Source: an uncultured Subdoligranulum sp. (GTDB lineage: Bacteria; Bacillota; Clostridia; Oscillospirales; Ruminococcaceae). From it: a DNA stretch of 64,000 bases. Position numbers and translations under genes: made by a program. The stretch spans positions 95,645 to 159,644 of the forward strand of contig CALZZE010000003.1 in NCBI GenBank assembly GCA_945830575.1. Reading direction: 5' to 3'. This document shows positions 23,802 to 32,683 of this stretch, piece by piece. The stretch's first letter is position 1. Every line of letters starts with the position of its first letter. Under the pieces are notes generated by a model. That model saw only the letters and a program-made list of their open reading frames with translations, did not search any database and was not told where the DNA came from.

Positions 23802-25000
23802 GACCGGCCTCCGAATTCATCCACAATGCGCACAAAATGCTCGTAAAAGGCGGTGACGGAGAAGTCCCTGGCCCGCTGCGCGCCGGCAGCGCCCATCTCC
23901 CGGCACAGGTTGGGATGCTCGTAGAGCATTTGCAGCGCCCAGGCCAGCTGGCCCACAATGTCGGGGCCGCGATCCACCAGAACCGCCTGACTGCCCGCCA
24001 GATACTCCGGCATGCCGCCGCTGCGGGTGGCCAGCACGGGACGGCCGCAGGCCATCGCCTCCACCGCCACCAGACCGGCGGCCTCCTCCACCAGCGTGGG
24101 CACGCAGACCACATCCGCCAGATGATAGTAGGCGGGCAGCGCCTCGTTGGGAATGTAGCCGGTGAACTGTACCCGGCCTTCCAGTCCGCGGGCCTGCTGT
24201 TCCAGTTTGCGCAAAAAGCTGCTCTGCTGGGTGCGGCCAAAGAAAGGACTGCCCACAATGAGCAGCTTGATGCGGGGATTTTCCACCGCGCCCAGCGCCT
24301 CCAGCAGCTTGTGGATGCCCTTGTCAGGCTCCAGACGGCCGCAGAACAGCACCACAAAATCCTCGGGGGCAAAGCCCAAGTCTGCCCGCAGGGCGTGGGA
24401 AGGCTCGCCGGGGTGGAACATGTCGGTGTCCACACAGTTGTGCAGGATGTACGCGTAGCGCCGGTCCAGCGCGCTGGTTTTCAGGTAATCCTCCCGGATG
24501 AACTCGCTCAGCGCCAGCACGCCGCCGTAGATGTCATCCATCACGGGGGTGCAGGTGGTCTGCCCGTGCAGATGGGCCAGACACCGTTTGCGCCCGAACA
24601 TCCGGCTGATGGCGCTGCACTGGGTCAGGTTGCCGCCCTCCGCCACAATGAGGTCGGGGGGAGGCAGCTCCAGCGCCAGCGCCAGCTGCACCTTCTGGTA
24701 CCAGGGGTCATAGGGGGCCGCCACGCCGAAACACCGCTCAATGAACACCATGGGCCAGTAGCGGCGATGCCCCTTGGGCCGCGCCACATACAGCATTTTG
24801 GTGTGCCGGAACTGCTCGGCCTGTTTTGCGGCGTCCGGGCTGGGGATGCTGGCGCACAAAAGCTCCAGCCGGCCCTGCCGCTCATTTTCGCGGATGAGGT
24901 GGGTCAGCAGCGTTTCCACCGCGCCGCCCTGCACGGCGGGCACCGGCAGCTCCGGCGGCGGGATCAGCAGCACTTTGGGGCGTGAGGATGTGTGGAACAA
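23798..25000 (-). CDS. family 4 glycosyltransferase (GT-B)
   Basis: 400 residues. N-terminal glycine-rich loop VPAVQGGAVETLLTHLI, a mid segment VVLFCGRLEPDKGIHKLLEAL, and the donor-site EX7E motif in EEAAGLVAVEAMACGRPVLATRSGG place it in GT4. It likely transfers an activated sugar to a growing glycan; donor unknown. The start ATG at 25000 follows AAGGAGAT, 10 bases after the upstream GT2 gene. Relatives include spore-coat and capsule transferases. Confidence 0.87.
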   Translation of the reverse strand: MFHTSSRPKVLLIPPPELPVPAVQGGAVETLLTHLIRENERQGRLELLCASIPSPDAAKQAEQFRHTKMLYVARPKGHRRYWPMVFIERCFGVAAPYDPWYQKVQLALALELPPPDLIVAEGGNLTQCSAISRMFGRKRCLAHLHGQTTCTPVMDDIYGGVLALSEFIREDYLKTSALDRRYAYILHNCVDTDMFHPGEPSHALRADLGFAPEDFVVLFCGRLEPDKGIHKLLEALGAVENPRIKLLIVGSPFFGRTQQSSFLRKLEQQARGLEGRVQFTGYIPNEALPAYYHLADVVCVPTLVEEAAGLVAVEAMACGRPVLATRSGGMPEYLAGSQAVLVDRGPDIVGQLAWALQMLYEHPNLCREMGAAGAQRARDFSVTAFYEHFVRIVDEFGGRS

Positions 25001-25010
25001 CGGTATCTCC

Positions 25011-25988
25011 TTATTTCATCGGGCAAAGGCTTTCCGCGCTCATCATGGCCCAGCGGGCGGCGGAGAGCTTTTCGGTCATTTTGAGGGTGCGGCAGTTGGG
25101 CAGATAGCCAATGAGACTCTGCATCAGGAACTGTTCCTTGCTGATGGCCTTCACCAGCTTGGGGCTGGGGTTCTGGCGCACCTTGGCGCACAGGAACAGA
25201 TACCGCCGCCAGCAGGCCGCGTAGGCCGCGTCAACGGTTTCCCGGGGGGCGCTGTTCTCCACCAGAAAACGGTATCGGTCGGCAAGGCCGTCCACCGCGT
25301 CAAAGGCCTCGGGCTTCATCTCGGTGCGGCAGATGCTGCCCTTGCGCAGACGGTAGTTGTACAGCGGCGCGTCCAGACACACCACCTTGTCACAGCGCCA
25401 GAACAGCCGGTGGGCCACAAAATCGTCCTCGTGCAGACGGCCCTCCGGGTAATGCAGCAGCTTCCACACCTCGGCCCGGTACAGCTTGTTCCACGCCACC
25501 GTGTAATAGGTGCCGTTGGGGGCATAGAATCGGTTCAGCAAATCCTTGCCCACAAATACGCCGGTCTCGGCGGGCGGCGTGTACTCCGGCGGGTCCTGGC
25601 TGGTGCCGTCCTCGTTCACGTCCTCCACCGCGCAGATGGCCATGTAGGCGTCGTGGGTCTCGCAGGCATCGTACAGCGCCTGTAAGTAGCCGGGACGTAC
25701 CACGTCATCGGCGTCCACAAAGGCGTAGTAGCGGCCCCGGGCGGCATCGATGCCGGTGTTGCGCGCACCGGAAAGCCCCTGATTTTCCTGATGGAACACC
25801 CGGATGCGCCTGTCCTGCGCTGCCAGCTCGTCACACAGTACATCGCAGCCGTCGGTGGCGCCGTCATCCACCAAAAGTACCTCAAACGGCTCGCTGAACT
25901 GCTGGTTCAGAATGCTGTGTACACATTCCTCCAAAAACGGTCTGGTGTTGTAAATCGGTACGATGACGCTCACCGCGATACGTTCCAT
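25011..25988 (-). CDS. family 2 glycosyltransferase
   Basis: 325 residues, GT-A fold. AVSVIVPIYNTRPFLEECVHSILNQ opens the protein, LLVDDGATDGCD and FVDADDVVRPG give the nucleotide-sugar and metal sites. Closely similar in layout to the two neighbouring GT2 genes, which suggests duplication. The ATG at 25988 has AAAGGGG upstream, 6 bases after the preceding gene. No membrane segment. Donor and acceptor unknown. Confidence 0.88.
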   Translation of the reverse strand: MERIAVSVIVPIYNTRPFLEECVHSILNQQFSEPFEVLLVDDGATDGCDVLCDELAAQDRRIRVFHQENQGLSGARNTGIDAARGRYYAFVDADDVVRPGYLQALYDACETHDAYMAICAVEDVNEDGTSQDPPEYTPPAETGVFVGKDLLNRFYAPNGTYYTVAWNKLYRAEVWKLLHYPEGRLHEDDFVAHRLFWRCDKVVCLDAPLYNYRLRKGSICRTEMKPEAFDAVDGLADRYRFLVENSAPRETVDAAYAACWRRYLFLCAKVRQNPSPKLVKAISKEQFLMQSLIGYLPNCRTLKMTEKLSAARWAMMSAESLCPMK

Positions 25989-25994
25989 ATTCCA

Positions 25995-27008
25995 TTACCC
26001 CTTTCTATGTTCACACAGTCTGCCCCAGCACCGTGCCGCGCCGTAGGTCAGCGTGGGACTGATGCAGAACAGAACCGCCCGCAGCTTTTCGCCTGCGGAA
26101 AGCTGCCCAGACCGCAACAGATCCGGCAGCAGGGAATCCAAATGCTTTTTATGGGCGAAAAAGCCCTCTTTCAGTTCCTTCTGGTTGCCCGCCTCCCCGG
26201 CCAGCACCCAGAACTGGTAAAAGGTGCGCCAGTACCACACCTGCGCCCAGCGGTAATAGTCCTGCCGCTGAGGCTGTGCGGCAAAGTATTGCAGCCAGTC
26301 CCAGTACATGCGCAGATCGTCCAGCTTGCGGGGCGGGAACGCCGCCGCCGTGATGGACCCCCGCCGCGTGCGGTAATGGTACAGGGTATCCGGCAGGCAG
26401 ATGGCCTGCTGGCCCTCAAACACCAGATGCAGCACGCTGGCATCGTCCCCGAACAGCAAGGTTTCGTCGTAGTGGATCTTCCGCTCCCGGAACAGCCGGA
26501 TGTCGAACAGCTTGTTCCAGGACAGCGGCCCGTAAAAGCTGCCGGTCTGGAAGGTTTCCAGAATCAGCGCCATGGCGTCAATTTTTCCGTACTGCCGCAG
26601 GGCCACGGTCTGGCCGGGGATGAGGGCGTCCTGCTCGTCGATGGCGTCCCCGGCGCAGGCGGCAATGGCCGCGCCGCTGTCCCGGATGGCGTTCAGCAGC
26701 GTTTCGTACATGGTGGGTTCGATGAGGTCGTCGGAGTCCACAAAGCCCACGTAGTCGCCCCGGGCGTTGTCCAGACCCATGTTGGAGGCGGACGCAGGGC
26801 CGCCGTTGGGTTTGTGGAATACCCGGATGCGGGGGTCAGTTTTGGCAAGTTCATCGCACAGCTCGCCGCAGCCGTTGGGGCTGCCGTCCTCCACCAGCAG
26901 CAACTCAAAATCCGTGAAGGTCTGCGCAAGGATGCTGGCCACCGTGCGGGGCAGGTAGTCTTTGGCGTTGTACACGCTGGTGATGATGCTGATGGTGGGG
27001 TTGGGCAT
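25995..27008 (-). CDS. family 2 glycosyltransferase
   Basis: 337 residues, GT-A fold: TISIITSVYNAKDYLPRTVASILAQ, LLVEDGSPNGCG, and FVDSDDLIEPT. The C-terminal third is rich in Trp and Tyr (RMYWDWLQYF, RWAQVWYWRTFYQFW), which in GT2 enzymes often contacts the membrane or acceptor. ATG 27008 lies 9 bases after the upstream GT2 gene with AGGAG in between. Donor and acceptor unknown. Confidence 0.88.
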   Translation of the reverse strand: MPNPTISIITSVYNAKDYLPRTVASILAQTFTDFELLLVEDGSPNGCGELCDELAKTDPRIRVFHKPNGGPASASNMGLDNARGDYVGFVDSDDLIEPTMYETLLNAIRDSGAAIAACAGDAIDEQDALIPGQTVALRQYGKIDAMALILETFQTGSFYGPLSWNKLFDIRLFRERKIHYDETLLFGDDASVLHLVFEGQQAICLPDTLYHYRTRRGSITAAAFPPRKLDDLRMYWDWLQYFAAQPQRQDYYRWAQVWYWRTFYQFWVLAGEAGNQKELKEGFFAHKKHLDSLLPDLLRSGQLSAGEKLRAVLFCISPTLTYGAARCWGRLCEHRKG

Positions 27009-27017
27009 AGAAAACTC

Positions 27018-28007
27018 CTATAAAAAGCGGTTTTTGACAAGGGTATACAGGGCCAGCCAGCCGGGCAGACGCAGCGCCACACCGAAACGGTAGGGCAGCG
27101 CCAGCAGGCGGTTAGGGTCCGCCCGCAGACGGGCGGTGAGGGCGGCGCGGGCCTCACGGTCCGCAAGAATGCGGGCAAACAGCGCCCGGCGCGTGGCAAA
27201 GGGCATCTGTCCTTTGCAGCCGGTGAGCAGCCCATACTGGTTCAGCGCGGCGCGCACCCGGCTTTTTTGCAAAAGCGCTTCGGCGGGCAGGTCGTTCTGG
27301 GCCAGCAGTGCCGCCAGTGCGGGGCGGGTGATCTGCTCCGCGTCCAGCAGGTCTCCCCGAAGCCGGCGGGAAAGGCTGCCAGTACGCCCATCATATTGTT
27401 TATAGTATACACCACTCAGACAAAAAATGGCAGGGTTTTTTTGCAAAAAATGCAAATTAAATAAAATATCTTCATTGATTTTCAGGCTTTCGTCAAAGCG
27501 CAGCCCGGTTTTGCGGTACAGCTTGGGGTAGGGGGCGGCCAGATACCCGCTCTCAAACAGCAGCGGATCCAGCGCATCGCCCAGCGCAGGCAGGGTGGGG
27601 TACAGACCCGGCGCCAGCGGACAGGGGGCGGGGCCGCTCTGCCGGGTCATTCCGAACAAAATCATGCCCGCATCCTTGTGCAAAGCGCCGGATTCCTCCA
27701 ACGCCTGCCACAGCCCCGGCAGTAGCGTGTCGTCCGCGTCCACGAACAGCACCCAGTCCCCGTCGGCGGCGTCCAGCCCGGTGTTGCGGGCGGCGGAGGC
27801 CCCGCCATTATGCCGGTGCAGCGCGGTGATGCGGGCGTCCCCGGCGGCCAGCGTGTCGCACAGTGCCCCGGTTTCATCGGGGCTGCCGTCCTCCACCAGA
27901 ATCAGCTGCAAATAGGCGGGCGCACCGTCCAGCACGCTGTCCACGGCGCGGCGCAGCGTGTCGGCGGCGTTGTAGCAGGGAATGATGACCGAAATGGCGT
28001 TGTTCAT
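27018..28007 (-). CDS. family 2 glycosyltransferase with an AT-rich patch
   Basis: 329 residues, GT-A fold: AISVIIPCYNAADTLRRAVDSVLDG, LVEDGSPDETG and FVDADDTLLPG. Around 27,395-27,480 (INEDILFNLHFLQKNPAIFCLSGVYYKQY) the DNA becomes strongly AT-rich compared with the rest of the gene and its neighbours, although the frame is intact. This could be a recombination patch or a rare-codon region. ATG 28007 overlaps the stop of the upstream GT4 gene (ATGA). Confidence 0.87.
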   Translation of the reverse strand: MNNAISVIIPCYNAADTLRRAVDSVLDGAPAYLQLILVEDGSPDETGALCDTLAAGDARITALHRHNGGASAARNTGLDAADGDWVLFVDADDTLLPGLWQALEESGALHKDAGMILFGMTRQSGPAPCPLAPGLYPTLPALGDALDPLLFESGYLAAPYPKLYRKTGLRFDESLKINEDILFNLHFLQKNPAIFCLSGVYYKQYDGRTGSLSRRLRGDLLDAEQITRPALAALLAQNDLPAEALLQKSRVRAALNQYGLLTGCKGQMPFATRRALFARILADREARAALTARLRADPNRLLALPYRFGVALRLPGWLALYTLVKNRFL

Positions 28008-29257
28008 TGGCCGCCTCCCAGCGTTTCATAAATGCCTGAAAGCGTCTCGGCGTTGCGGGCGGGGTCGTGGGTGACCAGCGCCCGGCGGCGTCCCTCCGCG
28101 CCCAGCGCCGCGCCGCCGTCCGGGGACGCCAGCACCCGGGCCAGCGCCGCCGCAAGACCCTCCGCGTCCAGCGCGTCGCCATAGGGGGCGTCTGGCAGAA
28201 ATTCCGGGATGCCCCCCGCGTTGGAGCCGACACAGGGCACCCCCAGCAGCATGGCCTCGCCCAGACTGTTGGGGCTGTTTTCGCAGCTGCTGGGCAGCAG
28301 GAACACATCGCAGTCCAGATACGCCTGCCGCATGGCGGCGGCGGGGAGCGGGCCGGTGTACTGCACGTGACCCTCCAAATGCAGCGATGTGATGAGCTTT
28401 TTGCAGTACCGCTGGTAGGGGAACATCCAGTCGATGACAGGGCGCAGCAGCGGGCCTTTGTCCAGCGGCGGCCAGCCCGCCACCCGCAGCACCAGACCCG
28501 GCCAGCGCCGCAGCAGGGCGGGAAGGGCCTGCAATACGGTGTGCAGATTTTTGAGGGGGTAGTTGCCCTGACTGAGCAGCAGAACCGGCGCGGCGCCGAA
28601 CTCCCGCGGGTGCCATAGCGGGCCGGTGTAAAAGACGGGACGCAGTGTTTCGTTGCAGGGATAGTAGGCGGCGCGGGGGGCGGCGGCGGCCACAAAGGCC
28701 CGGTCAAAGGCGGTGCGGCCGGTCACATGGCGGGCGTGGGCCAGCACCTTGGCCTCGCTGGCGGCCAGCGCGTCAAACTGCGCCTGACTTTTGTCCAGCA
28801 GCGCCCCCGGCACAACCCGGTCAATGGCCCGCTGCACCGCGCAGGAACCAAGATACTCCGGCGGCACGCCGTCACACAGGTGGCGGGCACACTCCGCCAT
28901 GACCCCCTGAATGCCGATGAGCACCGGCAGCCCGGCTTGTTCCGCCGCCCGCTGCATGTCCGCGGCGGCGGCGTACTCGGTGCCCCAGATGTGAACTAAG
29001 TCGGGGCGCTGCTGGGCCAGAAGCGCGTCAAACCCGGAGGCGTCCGGCAGCAGCAGATAGGTCACACCCTGCGCCTCGCCCCGGGTCATCTGGCTGACAC
29101 GCCGGTCCAGACTGCACACCGTCAGCGCCGCCCTGCTTTGCAGGGCGGTCAGCTGGCCGGTCAGCCAGCCGCCGCTCACATCGCCGGCACCGTCCAGCCC
29201 GCAGGCCGCGGCGGCCTGCGGCAGCGTCATGCTCACCAGCCAAAGCACTTTGCGCAT
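28004..29257 (-). CDS. family 4 glycosyltransferase (GT-B)
   Basis: 417 residues. The donor domain has LLLSQGNYPLKNLHTVLQALPALL and SSCENSPNSLGEAMLLGVPCVGSNAGGIPEFL with the EX7E-type pair (E in CENSPNSLGE). The N-terminal domain begins KVLWLVSMTLPQAAAACG. ATG 29257 follows AAAGGAG, 12 bases downstream of the preceding gene. A cytosolic or peripheral sugar transferase of unknown donor. Confidence 0.86.
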   Translation of the reverse strand: MRKVLWLVSMTLPQAAAACGLDGAGDVSGGWLTGQLTALQSRAALTVCSLDRRVSQMTRGEAQGVTYLLLPDASGFDALLAQQRPDLVHIWGTEYAAAADMQRAAEQAGLPVLIGIQGVMAECARHLCDGVPPEYLGSCAVQRAIDRVVPGALLDKSQAQFDALAASEAKVLAHARHVTGRTAFDRAFVAAAAPRAAYYPCNETLRPVFYTGPLWHPREFGAAPVLLLSQGNYPLKNLHTVLQALPALLRRWPGLVLRVAGWPPLDKGPLLRPVIDWMFPYQRYCKKLITSLHLEGHVQYTGPLPAAAMRQAYLDCDVFLLPSSCENSPNSLGEAMLLGVPCVGSNAGGIPEFLPDAPYGDALDAEGLAAALARVLASPDGGAALGAEGRRRALVTHDPARNAETLSGIYETLGGGQ

Positions 29258-29269
29258 GGGGGTCTCCTT

Positions 29270-30466
29270 TCACGAAATACCGTTCAAAAAATCCTCCGCC
29301 ACACGGCGGGGCGCGGCCTCGGGGTACAGCGCCGCAGCCTTCTCATAGGGCAGGCGGCGGCCCTGCACCTCCCTAAGCCACTTGGCCACCGGGGCCGGGT
29401 CAGCGTCAAAACGCACCAGCGCCAGCGGATAACGTTCCAGCAGCGGCAGAACCGGATCCTCCCGGTTTGCGGCCAGATGCAGGATGGGCTTGCCGCTGCC
29501 CAGATACTCATACACCTTGCTGGGCAGCTGATTGGCCATCTGGTTGCCCAGATTGACAAGAACATCCGCCTCATTTTGCAGGCGGCGGCCCTCAGTCGTG
29601 GGAACTGCGCCGGGGGTCACCAGACGACTGCCCAGCACTCGGCGGGCGTTGTCGGCGGGGAATTTGTCCAGTCCGGGGCCTGCCAGCGTCAGCGTCACAG
29701 CGGGGTCATCCAGCGCGGCAAACAACGCCAGCGCGGTCTCGGGACTGCGGATGCCGGGGGCCATGGTGCCCACAAAGGTGCAGCGCAGTCCCTCGTGGGG
29801 CGGCACCTCCGGCGCGGGCAGCAGGCAGGGCAGGCCCAGCACCCGCATTTTGTCCCGATGGGCCGCCAGCGGTGCGCCGGGGGCAAAGTCCGCCTCTGCC
29901 TGCGGCATGATGAACACCCGGTCCATTTGTTCTAACAGTTCACTCTCCCGCTGCCAGCTGCCCGGCGCCTGATAAGTGCGGTTGGCGGTGTAGGGGTCCA
30001 TCTGCCACAGCAGCTTTTTGGCGGGGGTGGTCAGATGCTTCAGCGCAAAGGCGCTTCGGTAGGGGGCGGCCACGGCGCAGATGGCGTCAAAATGGAACTG
30101 CCCGTCCAGCCGGGACAGCTCTTTCGCGGTGTCCACGGTGCGGCGGGGACGTTTCAGCACCAGCTGCCGGAATGCCGCCGCCGCTGCAGTGGGGTGCGCC
30201 GCCAGCCGCGCCAGACGCAGCGGCAGCGGGCTGCCCTGCCGGGCACCGTTTTCCAGTGCCTGATTCATCAGCCGCTCATCGGGGAAGGCCAGTGCGTGCT
30301 GGGGTACGCCCGCGGCGGCGGGGGGCGGCGTCTGGCCGTCCCACAGCTCCAGAAGATGCACCTCATGGCCCATCTCCGCCAGCGTTTCCGCCAGCCGCCG
30401 CCCCAGCTGGGGATTGGCCGCGGCGGGAAATTCCACGCTGTCCAAAATCAATAAAATACGCATCAT
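29270..30466 (-). CDS. GT-B fold glycosyltransferase
   Basis: 398 residues. It opens MMRILLILDSVEFPAAANPQ and has the donor-side motif VLVNLGNQMANQLPSKVYEYLGSGKPILHLA, typical of GT4/GT1-like enzymes that use a Ser/Pro-Lys-Val-Tyr-Glu-Tyr element. The usual EX7E is less clear than in the other two GT4 genes. ATG 30466 overlaps the stop of the upstream gene; the adjacent ATG at 30463 is equally possible, AAAGGA being 6 or 9 bases away. The longer upstream frame is a shadow. Confidence 0.8.
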   Translation of the reverse strand: MMRILLILDSVEFPAAANPQLGRRLAETLAEMGHEVHLLELWDGQTPPPAAAGVPQHALAFPDERLMNQALENGARQGSPLPLRLARLAAHPTAAAAAFRQLVLKRPRRTVDTAKELSRLDGQFHFDAICAVAAPYRSAFALKHLTTPAKKLLWQMDPYTANRTYQAPGSWQRESELLEQMDRVFIMPQAEADFAPGAPLAAHRDKMRVLGLPCLLPAPEVPPHEGLRCTFVGTMAPGIRSPETALALFAALDDPAVTLTLAGPGLDKFPADNARRVLGSRLVTPGAVPTTEGRRLQNEADVLVNLGNQMANQLPSKVYEYLGSGKPILHLAANREDPVLPLLERYPLALVRFDADPAPVAKWLREVQGRRLPYEKAAALYPEAAPRRVAEDFLNGIS

Positions 30467-31449
30467 CGTCTGTCCTTTAAGAGCGCCCGGCAGACCTGCC
30501 GCCACAGGCGGGGGCACAGCGCGGTGGCGAGGGCGGAAATGCGGATGAATCCCGGCAGCGCCGGGCTGCGGCCCAGCCGCTTGTCCCACAGCCCCGCCCG
30601 GATGCCCGCATACAGCTCATGCAGCTGCACGCGGTAGTCCGCCGCGTTGTCCCGGCGCAAAATCATGCTGGCAAGGTACACCAGTTTTTCATAATAGAAC
30701 GCATCCGCATCGGTTTGCAGGTCAGGCGGTGCGGTGCGCCGCACGAACAAGGCCGCCCGGCGCTGCTCGTCAATGCTCTGGGGAGCCAGCGCCCGATGGC
30801 TGGCGGACTGGGCGTTCTGACGGTAATGGTAGCCCACCCAGTCGCAGAAGGCCAGCCCCTCTACGCCGCAAAAGACCTGCCAGTTGGTCACCAGATCTTC
30901 GTTATAGGAAAAGCCGTTGTCCAGCAGCTCCGGTGTCAGCAGGGGAGCGGCAAACAGCTTGTTGCACAGGCTGAAATCCACCCCATGGTCGTGGAGCAGC
31001 GCTTTCAGATGGGCTGGATGGCGCAGCGGCCGCGCGTTTCCGGCGGGCTGCCCGGCAGGCGGCGTGCCGGTAAAGGTGTCATACCGGCAGCAGGCCACCG
31101 ACAGGCGGGTGGATTCCGCCGCCGCTAGCAGCGTCTGCAAAATCGCCGGATGGTAGAGGTCATCCCCGTCACAAAAGGCCAGCCACGCCGCGCCCTGCGC
31201 CAGCGCGCAGCGCACCCCGGCGGCCCGGGCAGCGGAAACACCCGCGTTTTTCTGATGCAGCGTCAAAAACCGGGGGTCGACGGCGCTGCGGGCGTCGCAC
31301 ACCGCGCCGGAACCGTCGGTGGAGCCGTCATCCACCAGCACGCAGACAAAGTCCGGGAGGGTCTGGGCGGCGATGGCGTCCAGACAGGGCGTTAAGTAGC
31401 TGCCCGCATTGTATACCGGCACCACCACGGCCACACGGGGGGCGCTCAC
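30463..31449 (-). CDS. family 2 glycosyltransferase
   Basis: 328 residues, GT-A fold: RVAVVVPVYNAGSYLTPCLDAIAAQ, LVDDGSTDGSG and the metal site FCDGDDLYHPA. It starts at GTG 31449, overlapping the stop of the upstream GT4 gene (GTGA), a translationally coupled arrangement. The C-terminal end is basic and aromatic. Donor and acceptor unknown. Confidence 0.87.
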   Translation of the reverse strand: MSAPRVAVVVPVYNAGSYLTPCLDAIAAQTLPDFVCVLVDDGSTDGSGAVCDARSAVDPRFLTLHQKNAGVSAARAAGVRCALAQGAAWLAFCDGDDLYHPAILQTLLAAAESTRLSVACCRYDTFTGTPPAGQPAGNARPLRHPAHLKALLHDHGVDFSLCNKLFAAPLLTPELLDNGFSYNEDLVTNWQVFCGVEGLAFCDWVGYHYRQNAQSASHRALAPQSIDEQRRAALFVRRTAPPDLQTDADAFYYEKLVYLASMILRRDNAADYRVQLHELYAGIRAGLWDKRLGRSPALPGFIRISALATALCPRLWRQVCRALLKDRR

Positions 31450-32561
31450 AGCCCCACCTCGCTGGCCTTGCGCAGATAAAATTCCTGTAACATGCCCGCG
31501 CTGGTGCGGATGTCATACCCCGCATCGGCAGCGTTTTTGCGGGCGTCCGGGTTGCGTTTCAGCGAGGAGCCGCGAATGGCCCGCACCCAGGCATCGGTGT
31601 CGGACAGCGGCAGGAACCGTGTGTTTTTGGCAAACGCCGCGCCGGGGTCCACGGTATCCGCCACAAAGCAGGGCAGACCCGCAGCCTGCGCCTCCACCAG
31701 AACCACCGGCAGCCCTTCAAACAGGCTGGGCAGCAAAAATGCGTCCATAGCGTCATAAAAGCTTTGGATGTTGGTGCGCACTCCCGCAAAAATCACGCTG
31801 TCCGCCACGCCCAGCGCGGCCGCCAGCGCCTTCATTTCGTCCACGTAGCCCTGCGGGCCGGTGCCCAGCAAAAGCAGCCGGGCATTTGGCATTTTTTCAT
31901 GCAGCGCCGCAAAAATTTTCAACAGGCCGGGGTGGTTTTTCTGGGCGGAGAACCGTCCCACATGTCCCAGCAGCACCTCATCGTCCTGTACGTTCAGCTC
32001 GCCGCGCAGGATGGCCCGGCGGGAAGGATCCCGGCGGCAGAATTTTTCCAGATCAATGCCGTTGGGCAGCACCGTGAAGGGGTGGCCGTGGAACAGCTGC
32101 TCCCCGGCTTTCTGACTGCACGCGAACCGATCGGTGAGCAGCGCGTCAAAGCGGCTGCTCATCACCTTGTCCAGCGTGCCCACCAGATTTTTTTCATAGG
32201 CGGTGTTGTGGCTGTGCCCGGCACGCACGGGTACGCCCCGGCGCTTTGCGGCGGCGTTGTAAAACATGCCGAAGCCGCTGTAATGGCCGTGAAGGATTTT
32301 GTATTCGGGATGCTCCAGAAACAGACGGTCCAGCGCGGAAAGATAGCGGGGAACATTGTTGTCCTGCCGCACCGTCAGCTTGGTGATGCGTCCGCCCAGC
32401 GCGGTGATCTCGCGGTCAAAAAAGCAGGGCTTGTCATAATGGTACAAAAAATCAAACTGCACCTTGTCCCGGTCGATGGTTCGGTAAATGTTCATCACAA
32501 AGGTTTCCATACCGCCCGCGTCCATGGCGGGCATGACCTGCAAAACACGCACAGGGGTCAT
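31446..32561 (-). CDS. family 4 glycosyltransferase (first gene of the cluster)
   Basis: 371 residues, GT-B fold. MDAGGMETFVMNIYR at the N-terminus, LLGHVGRFSAQKNHPGLLKIFAAL, and EX7E in SLFEGLPVVLVEAQAAGLPCF. It resembles EpsF/CapM-type enzymes that use UDP-sugars, which is inference. ATG 32561 follows GGAGAGGTG and lies 34 bases after a consensus promoter; an 84-codon upstream extension is rejected because it begins before that promoter. Confidence 0.9.
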   Translation of the reverse strand: MTPVRVLQVMPAMDAGGMETFVMNIYRTIDRDKVQFDFLYHYDKPCFFDREITALGGRITKLTVRQDNNVPRYLSALDRLFLEHPEYKILHGHYSGFGMFYNAAAKRRGVPVRAGHSHNTAYEKNLVGTLDKVMSSRFDALLTDRFACSQKAGEQLFHGHPFTVLPNGIDLEKFCRRDPSRRAILRGELNVQDDEVLLGHVGRFSAQKNHPGLLKIFAALHEKMPNARLLLLGTGPQGYVDEMKALAAALGVADSVIFAGVRTNIQSFYDAMDAFLLPSLFEGLPVVLVEAQAAGLPCFVADTVDPGAAFAKNTRFLPLSDTDAWVRAIRGSSLKRNPDARKNAADAGYDIRTSAGMLQEFYLRKASEVGL

Positions 32562-32594
32562 GGGGCACACCTCTCCTATCATATAGATGCTTTC

Positions 32595-32623
32595 AGTATA
32601 CCATGTTTGACGGTGGGGCGCAA
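32595..32623 (-). promoter_or_regulatory. promoter of the glycosyltransferase cluster
   Basis: Minus strand -35 TTGCGC (32623-32618), 17-base spacer, -10 TATACT (32600-32595). The only convincing promoter seen for the nine-gene unit. Confidence 0.7.
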
Positions 32624-32636
32624 CCGCATTAGCAAC

Positions 32637-32665
32637 AAAAAAGCCCCTGCGCAGGGCGCAGGGGC
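32637..32665 (-). terminator. terminator of pckA
   Basis: Perfect 10-bp stem GCCCCTGCGC / GCGCAGGGGC with a 3-base loop, followed on the minus strand by six T (32642-32637). Confidence 0.88.
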
Positions 32666-32683
32666 AGGTTTCCAAATGGAAAA

